Part shown: piece after piece, positions 14,328 through 19,464 of the stretch
Numbering within the stretch: the first letter of the stretch is position 1
How the letters are laid out: each line of letters opens with the position of its first letter
Source of the DNA: a virus
DNA: 22,366 nt
Reading direction: 5' to 3' (one strand)
Virus record (IMG/VR): IMGVR_UViG_3300042890_001870
Location: 1 to 22,366 of that record
Translations under genes and position numbers: made by a program
Notes under the pieces: model-generated
The model's input: the letters and a program-made list of their open reading frames with translations, nothing else
Database searches by the model: none
What the model was told of the DNA's origin: nothing

Positions 14328-17300
14328 TTAAAATCCCCATTCATCTTCTTCCTCTTCTTTTAATAGAGTTTCATGTTCTAGTTCCATCATAGCCATCATA
14401 GCTCTTTCACCATTGTTACTGTCTTCGTAATCATCTGGTAATTCAGCGTATGTATCATCTATCTCATCATCCAATTGAATGATATCATCACTTCTAACGA
14501 TATCACCGTTATCATCTTCTTCTTCAGATACTTCACCATCATCTTCACTTTCACTTTCAGATAAAACTCTTCGCTTCTTATCTTCTTTTTCAATAACAAC
14601 AACAGCTGCTTTTTCTTTCAATAATGTTACTAGTGCATCGGTGTCCTTTTTCAATGGTATTATTTCTTCGACATCAACATTTTCAACTATTTCAGTAAAC
14701 ATATCAATTGTCTTACCAGTCATAACTTCTTGTTCATTAAGATAATCTAAGTATTCTTGATATCTATTATCTAAGTTCTCAATACTAACTAATTTATAAT
14801 ATTTATCCCTTTCTATCGCTTGAATCTCGTATTTGAAAATATCTGATACTGGACATAATTCTTCACCCCATTTTCTAGAAATCAACATATTAAAATCTTC
14901 AGATATATCAGCTATCATAAATGCTACTTTAGGTAACTCACCAGTATTGATAATATGGTCAAATTCAGAAACCTCTAAGTGTTTAAATATTCCATCAAGA
15001 GATTCTTGTTCGTGTTTTATACCATCAATCTTAGCTATACGCATACGTTCTTTCCAATCTATTCTTATTGTTTCCCATTCAGATTCATCCATATTATTTG
15101 GAATCTTATCAACACTATCCCAGAACCTTATTTCTTTATCCTCCATTTTCATAAGGTCTTCGTAAGAGTCTTGGTCACCAACTTTATTTGGCATACCACA
15201 AACCAACCCACATTCAGAATGAACAAATATCATTCTTTCTTTAAGTTTTTCAGTTGTTTTTTTAGTAATCTTATCTTTAGTTTTAACTATGTCTAATAGT
15301 ATTTTACTACGAATATCTGGATGGAAACAAACTAGAAGTGGTCTAACTTTTTTATTAAAAGCTTCTAAATAACGAGCAACATTATATTCATCAGTATATA
15401 ACTCATTATTAATATTTTCCATTCTCCTTTCCATTTCATCACGACCTAAATCATCCTCCAAAGAATCGATAGCTACTTTTAACATATTCAATTCTTTTAC
15501 AAGTTCGAAATCTCTTTCAACTGTTTCTGGGTCAATAAGTTTACAGTTAAGTTCAACAACTTTATTAGGTTGTGGGTAAACACCATGTTCAGCAAAATGA
15601 GCATCTTTTTGTTTTTTAGTCATTTTATTCTTATCTATGGTTTTTAAATCACCATGTGATTTAGCACTACCAATATTTATATAGTATAATACATCACCCA
15701 AAGTAATATCTAAACTTTCTCTAATTGCCAATTCCATATGTGCTTGTTTAGGCATAGGGTTACCAGCTTTATTTAACTTTTTAGTTTTTGCTTTATAATC
15801 ACTGATATTAGACTTAACTTTAGCCTTAGAAGCTATTTTAACAAGTGGGATTTGATAATTATAAATCTTATCAACATATTCATAATAGAAATTAATAAAT
15901 GAATAACCATCACCATCTAATAACATACGAATTGCTTTACCTAAGAACTCTTCAATATAAACTGACATTTTCTTAGACTTAACAGAATTACCAACCAACT
16001 TAATTTTACCACCAATATCGTTGGCGTAGTTTTTACGAGCAAAATTGATAGTAGAATTACACACATCATCAATATCTAACCCCATACGTCCTTCCATGTA
16101 GTTTTCATTGAATTCGGCCAATACAGCTTCCAACCCAACCAATTCAACATTAGCGTTTTTATCAGTTTTCCAATGTGAACCCTTAGCAACGTATTTAATA
16201 TCATTAATATTAGGTGGGGATGCAAAGTTGAATCCATCAGTATCACCTACAAGTGCTCTAAATCCGTGTTTTTCAGTAAAGTGTTTAACCATAAGACGTA
16301 AGTATTGACGACCACGACAAGTTGTTTCTTCAGCTGAATCTGTATCACCCCAATTGAAAATATATGGTGCACCATAAGAACCAAACCATGAGTTAGCTAA
16401 AATCTTAAGTGGTAACTGTTTCTTATCATATAGATTGGCTAACGCTTTGTTCTCATCTATTTCTTTCTTAAGTTTATCTATTTCATCATCAGACATTGTG
16501 GGTTTACACTCCTTTAATTTCTTTTCTAATGATTTGTATTTATACTTATGTTCACCAGTTAAAAATTTGTATTTATCACGTGTATCAACAACGTAAGTAA
16601 GTGTACCTTCCATCATCCCAGTGATATCTAAGTCTGGAAAGATAAAGTGAGTCAGCTGAATCTTTGGATAAAGTGCAGCAAAATCCAATTTAACAACATC
16701 CCTAGCATACCCAACTTCCAATAAACGAGCTAAACCACCAGTAAAATCTCTTTTCTTTTGTGTTTCTGGAATTGCAAGACCGTTTTCATATGACCAAGCA
16801 GACATAATCAATTTCCATTGACCAGCAGTACCCATTGTTGATGAACGTTGGTATGTTGTTGGTAACATTTTTCCGATAAGAAATGATGCTTGATTAAATA
16901 TGTTATCAATTTGTTCTGTTTCCCATAAATCGTCAGATAAATATCTTTGAACAATATAAGCACCAGTTTTAACTTCATATCCATTTTTCAAAGGTTTCTT
17001 TTCTGTAAGCATATACCAATCACCATCGGTATCATTAAATGCGTATTTATTAACCTTATCAGCCCACGTTGTATTGATTTTATCACCTGGCACATAAACC
17101 CTATTAGGTTTAGCTATTTCAGAGTATTGAGTAATATACTTTAAACCCCACGCCTTTATTTCTGAGTTAATAGCCATAGCTCTACGAACAGCATGTGATA
17201 TATCAATAATGTTATATCCAAACATACTTGTCTGTTGGTAAATTTCTGTCTCACCACCAAACTTAACTGTTGATGATTTTCGCTTGATTTTAGAGAGTCT

Positions 17301-18104
17301 ATTGAGTGTTATGGCTAATTCTGTCACTGGTATAGATAAACGCTCTGCACGCTCAAATATGAAAGGCCAATCGAAGTTCTCAGAATTATAACCAGCGATA
17401 ATATCTGGTTTAACAATATCGATGATTTTAAAGAATCTATCAATCATTGCTCTTTCAGCATCTCTTTTTTGTTGATAACTTTCACCTTCAGTTTCCAATA
17501 GGTAATCCATACCTCTATTATCACGAACACCAATTTGGAAGATAGCATTTTTACTTGGAAATAAACCTTCCGTTTCTAAGTCAAATTGAAATCTATGCAA
17601 CCCATCATAATCATCAACACCTTTAAACAATCGTTTACCAGTTTGAATCATAAATTGTTCAACTGGGCTAAACATAACAAAATTTTCACGAAATTCTTTA
17701 TCGAAAACATCAAAACCACCATCTTTAAAAAATCTAACCAAATGATTATATGATTTTGTGCAAATGGCTATATATTTATAACCATTTTCTAATCTTTTAG
17801 GTGAAAACCCATCACTATTGGCTGTTTTTAATCTCTTGATTGTAACACCATATTTGGTACCCATCTCAAGTCTTAATTTCTTGTTTCGATTGTATAATAA
17901 ATTACCTATCTCTTCTTTAAACCACAAAAATGGTTTAAACTTAACGTCTTCAGTATACTTACCAAGTTCTGGGTCATTGATTACTAGTGTAACCATAGGT
18001 TCACCATAAGATGCTTCTATTGAAACGATGTATTTCTGTGGGTCTGAACCTTCCAAGAATTCTTCAATTCTCTCATTACTTACCTTTGCTTTTTGCTCAC
18101 TCAT
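14328..18104 (-). CDS. Family B DNA polymerase with 3'-5' exonuclease (T4 gp43-like), 1258 aa
   Basis: The replicative polymerase. Exonuclease motifs: FDLETEG with D175 and E177 (Exo I), YNSENFDW with D245 (Exo II) and RYLSDDLWE with D391/D392 (Exo III candidate). Polymerase motifs: KLDFAALYP with D474 (A), KILANSWFGSYG with K567 and N571 (B) and GDTDGF with D621 and D623 (C). A KNYAN segment then closes the palm. All key residues are present and uninterrupted, so no intein or intron is seen. At 1258 residues it is about 360 longer than T4 gp43. The extra length lies after motif C, in an enlarged thumb region and a highly acidic C-terminal tail of about 85-100 residues ending EEDEWGF. Two host-type promoters and two perfect inverted repeats precede it. 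Start ATG, no Shine-Dalgarno sequence; stop TAA, with a shared terminator beyond. Confidence 0.95.
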   Translation of the reverse strand: MSEQKAKVSNERIEEFLEGSDPQKYIVSIEASYGEPMVTLVINDPELGKYTEDVKFKPFLWFKEEIGNLLYNRNKKLRLEMGTKYGVTIKRLKTANSDGFSPKRLENGYKYIAICTKSYNHLVRFFKDGGFDVFDKEFRENFVMFSPVEQFMIQTGKRLFKGVDDYDGLHRFQFDLETEGLFPSKNAIFQIGVRDNRGMDYLLETEGESYQQKRDAERAMIDRFFKIIDIVKPDIIAGYNSENFDWPFIFERAERLSIPVTELAITLNRLSKIKRKSSTVKFGGETEIYQQTSMFGYNIIDISHAVRRAMAINSEIKAWGLKYITQYSEIAKPNRVYVPGDKINTTWADKVNKYAFNDTDGDWYMLTEKKPLKNGYEVKTGAYIVQRYLSDDLWETEQIDNIFNQASFLIGKMLPTTYQRSSTMGTAGQWKLIMSAWSYENGLAIPETQKKRDFTGGLARLLEVGYARDVVKLDFAALYPKIQLTHFIFPDLDITGMMEGTLTYVVDTRDKYKFLTGEHKYKYKSLEKKLKECKPTMSDDEIDKLKKEIDENKALANLYDKKQLPLKILANSWFGSYGAPYIFNWGDTDSAEETTCRGRQYLRLMVKHFTEKHGFRALVGDTDGFNFASPPNINDIKYVAKGSHWKTDKNANVELVGLEAVLAEFNENYMEGRMGLDIDDVCNSTINFARKNYANDIGGKIKLVGNSVKSKKMSVYIEEFLGKAIRMLLDGDGYSFINFYYEYVDKIYNYQIPLVKIASKAKVKSNISDYKAKTKKLNKAGNPMPKQAHMELAIRESLDITLGDVLYYINIGSAKSHGDLKTIDKNKMTKKQKDAHFAEHGVYPQPNKVVELNCKLIDPETVERDFELVKELNMLKVAIDSLEDDLGRDEMERRMENINNELYTDEYNVARYLEAFNKKVRPLLVCFHPDIRSKILLDIVKTKDKITKKTTEKLKERMIFVHSECGLVCGMPNKVGDQDSYEDLMKMEDKEIRFWDSVDKIPNNMDESEWETIRIDWKERMRIAKIDGIKHEQESLDGIFKHLEVSEFDHIINTGELPKVAFMIADISEDFNMLISRKWGEELCPVSDIFKYEIQAIERDKYYKLVSIENLDNRYQEYLDYLNEQEVMTGKTIDMFTEIVENVDVEEIIPLKKDTDALVTLLKEKAAVVVIEKEDKKRRVLSESESEDDGEVSEEEDDNGDIVRSDDIIQLDDEIDDTYAELPDDYEDSNNGERAMMAMMELEHETLLKEEEEDEWGF

Positions 18105-18120
18105 TATCTAGAATTTTTTA

Positions 18121-18150
18121 CAAATATACATAAAAAATTTAAATAAACAA
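18121..18150 (-). promoter_or_regulatory. Host-type promoter P1 of the DNA polymerase gene
   Basis: On the minus strand TTG (18148-18150) is followed after 19 bases by TATATTTG (18121-18128), a full match to the Bacteroidota -33/-7 consensus TTG-N17-23-TAnnTTTG. Initiation would fall roughly at 18114-18117, giving a leader of about 10-13 bases before the ATG at 18104. Confidence 0.65.
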
Positions 18151-18170
18151 TATTTTTGGGTAAAAATATT
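18149..18170. repeat. Perfect inverted repeat overlapping P1
   Basis: AATATTTTT (18149-18157) and AAAAATATT (18162-18170) pair perfectly around a 4-base spacer. The repeat overlaps the -33 TTG of P1. It could be an operator or, as RNA, a weak hairpin; no U-tract follows in the minus direction. Confidence 0.55.
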
Positions 18171-18172
18171 TT

Positions 18173-18195
18173 TAACTTTGTATATTACAAAGTTA
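18173..18195. repeat. Perfect inverted repeat overlapping P2
   Basis: TAACTTTGTA (18173-18182) and TACAAAGTTA (18186-18195) form a perfect 10-base inverted repeat with a 3-base spacer. One arm contains the whole -7 element of P2. It lies two bases from the inverted repeat at 18149-18170. It fits a dimeric repressor site. A terminator for the upstream fibre operon is the alternative, but the U-tract is poor. Confidence 0.6.
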
Positions 18196-18218
18196 CCGAT
18201 TTAATTTTATAGTGTCAA
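18188..18218 (-). promoter_or_regulatory. Host-type promoter P2 upstream of the DNA polymerase gene
   Basis: On the minus strand TTG (18216-18218) is followed after 20 bases by TAACTTTG (18188-18195), again a full match to TAnnTTTG. It lies 67 bases upstream of P1 and would give a leader of about 75-80 bases containing both inverted repeats or their remainder. Confidence 0.55.
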
Positions 18219-18225
18219 GATAATC

Positions 18226-18600
18226 TTACTTTTTAATACTACCTTCTAACACATTTACAAATAATTCTTCTCTAATTGGAGCTATAAGTGTACCAGTACC
18301 ATCTAAAAATTCTATTTCGAATTGACCAACATATCTACCTACATGAGATGTTTCTTTTTTACTGAATTGGTATATTATATAAAATTCTTCACCAACACAG
18401 TCACTTTGTGGTAATACCAATTGAATATTAGCTAATTTTTTAGCAATTCTTTTAACACCAGTAATAACATCAGTCATAGTGAAATATATATTAGAGTTTT
18501 GAATTTTCTCGTGAAATTTTTGATAATCATTTCTTCCATCCCTAATTAATTCTAATTTAAGGATTGGTAATGTTGCGTTTTTTTTTATGTGAAATTCCAT
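18226..18600 (-). CDS. Small baseplate/fibre-associated protein (124 aa)
   Basis: Contains an immunoglobulin-like beta pattern: MEFHIKKNATLPILKLELIRD, then FTMTDVITGVKRI, then EEFYIIYQFSKKETSHVGRY and IEFLDGTGTLIAPIREELFV. The YQF...T...GRY.G.F.I.F pattern resembles the N-terminal domain of BppU-type baseplate upper proteins, which attach receptor-binding proteins to the baseplate. It is last of three minus-strand fibre genes and follows the LamG-like adhesin by 18 bases, so it may be an adaptor or cap for that adhesin. An ATATTTATTAG stretch lies seven bases before the ATG but could be chance in such AT-rich DNA. The assignment is from pattern only. Confidence 0.5.
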   Translation of the reverse strand: MEFHIKKNATLPILKLELIRDGRNDYQKFHEKIQNSNIYFTMTDVITGVKRIAKKLANIQLVLPQSDCVGEEFYIIYQFSKKETSHVGRYVGQFEIEFLDGTGTLIAPIREELFVNVLEGSIKK

Positions 18601-18618
18601 ACTAATAAATATCTAATT

Positions 18619-19464
18619 TTAATTTATAAATCCATATTTCTGTTTAAAATAATTCCAAACAGTTGTTAAACCAGCATCTGGTACGGCTCCATCATAAACC
18701 AAAACCTCAGCCACATCAATTGGTGAAGCTTGTGCAAATGTACCACCATTAAATCCACCAGAAACATAAAACTTAGCGGTTGATGAAACAGCTTTCATTG
18801 TCTTATCAGCACCACCAGCAATTGCTGTAGCCTTAAGCGTGGAATCAACATAACCATTACAAGTACCACCACTCATTCTATATGTGTAGTAAAAGAATTT
18901 AGATGAATCAACACCACCAGAACCCCACGGAATTGATATTTTTGTCTTATTGAGTGTATTATTATAATACCACATATCAATAAATTGTGGTGTTGAATCA
19001 CCATCAATACCAAAACCTTCAGTCTCACTACCCCATGCAGCATTGAATTCAATAATAGGTGCTCCAGAACTCCACGCTCTCGTTGTATTTCTTTTAAAAA
19101 CAAAAAACACAGTAAAACCAGAAGAAATACCAGTAAGACTTGGTGATAAATTAGCCGCCATATATTCTTCATTTAAATCATTAGTTTGAATATACGGAAA
19201 CGATGAACTACTACCACTAGGTGAGAAAGTTGCTGCTGAATAAGTTGGTGAATTTGATGTTGTTGCTGTTAAATTATTCCCATAAACTGTTTGGTCTTGC
19301 CATAATCTAATATCAGTATTACCAATAGTTGCACCACTATAAGGTAACCCATTATAAACACCCTTCAAAGCATCAACCCAAAGGACAGCCTTCACATTAC
19401 CAAAAAGTGGTAATGGGTCACCAGCACTATAACCATCTCTATAATTAAAAGGTATATTAAACAT
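18619..19464 (-). CDS. LamG/concanavalin A-like adhesin, probable receptor-binding protein (281 aa)
   Basis: Pattern of a LamG-type jelly-roll lectin domain: VLWVDALKGVYN near the start, RLWQDQTVYGNNLTATT (the WxDxxxxGNNxT motif), a central strand FTVFFVFKRNT, and the closing block IDVAEVLVYDGAVPDAGLTT with WNYFKQKYG. Such domains bind carbohydrate and are common at fibre tips. Its start codon overlaps the stop of the preceding repeat fibre gene by one base (TAATG), so the two are probably made in a fixed ratio. It may be the separate tip subunit of that fibre. The fold is likely; ligand and assembly partner are inferred. Confidence 0.65.
   Translation of the reverse strand: MFNIPFNYRDGYSAGDPLPLFGNVKAVLWVDALKGVYNGLPYSGATIGNTDIRLWQDQTVYGNNLTATTSNSPTYSAATFSPSGSSSSFPYIQTNDLNEEYMAANLSPSLTGISSGFTVFFVFKRNTTRAWSSGAPIIEFNAAWGSETEGFGIDGDSTPQFIDMWYYNNTLNKTKISIPWGSGGVDSSKFFYYTYRMSGGTCNGYVDSTLKATAIAGGADKTMKAVSSTAKFYVSGGFNGGTFAQASPIDVAEVLVYDGAVPDAGLTTVWNYFKQKYGFIN

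Noticed and set aside
14328-18104. Intein or intron in the DNA polymerase
   Set aside because: Exonuclease and polymerase motifs follow one another with normal spacing (D474 to K567 to D621). The extra length is only after the palm.
18156-18180. Plus-strand promoter with TAACTTTG at 18173-18180
   Set aside because: The nearest TTG is only 14 bases upstream, and no plus-strand gene follows; the match arises from the inverted repeat.
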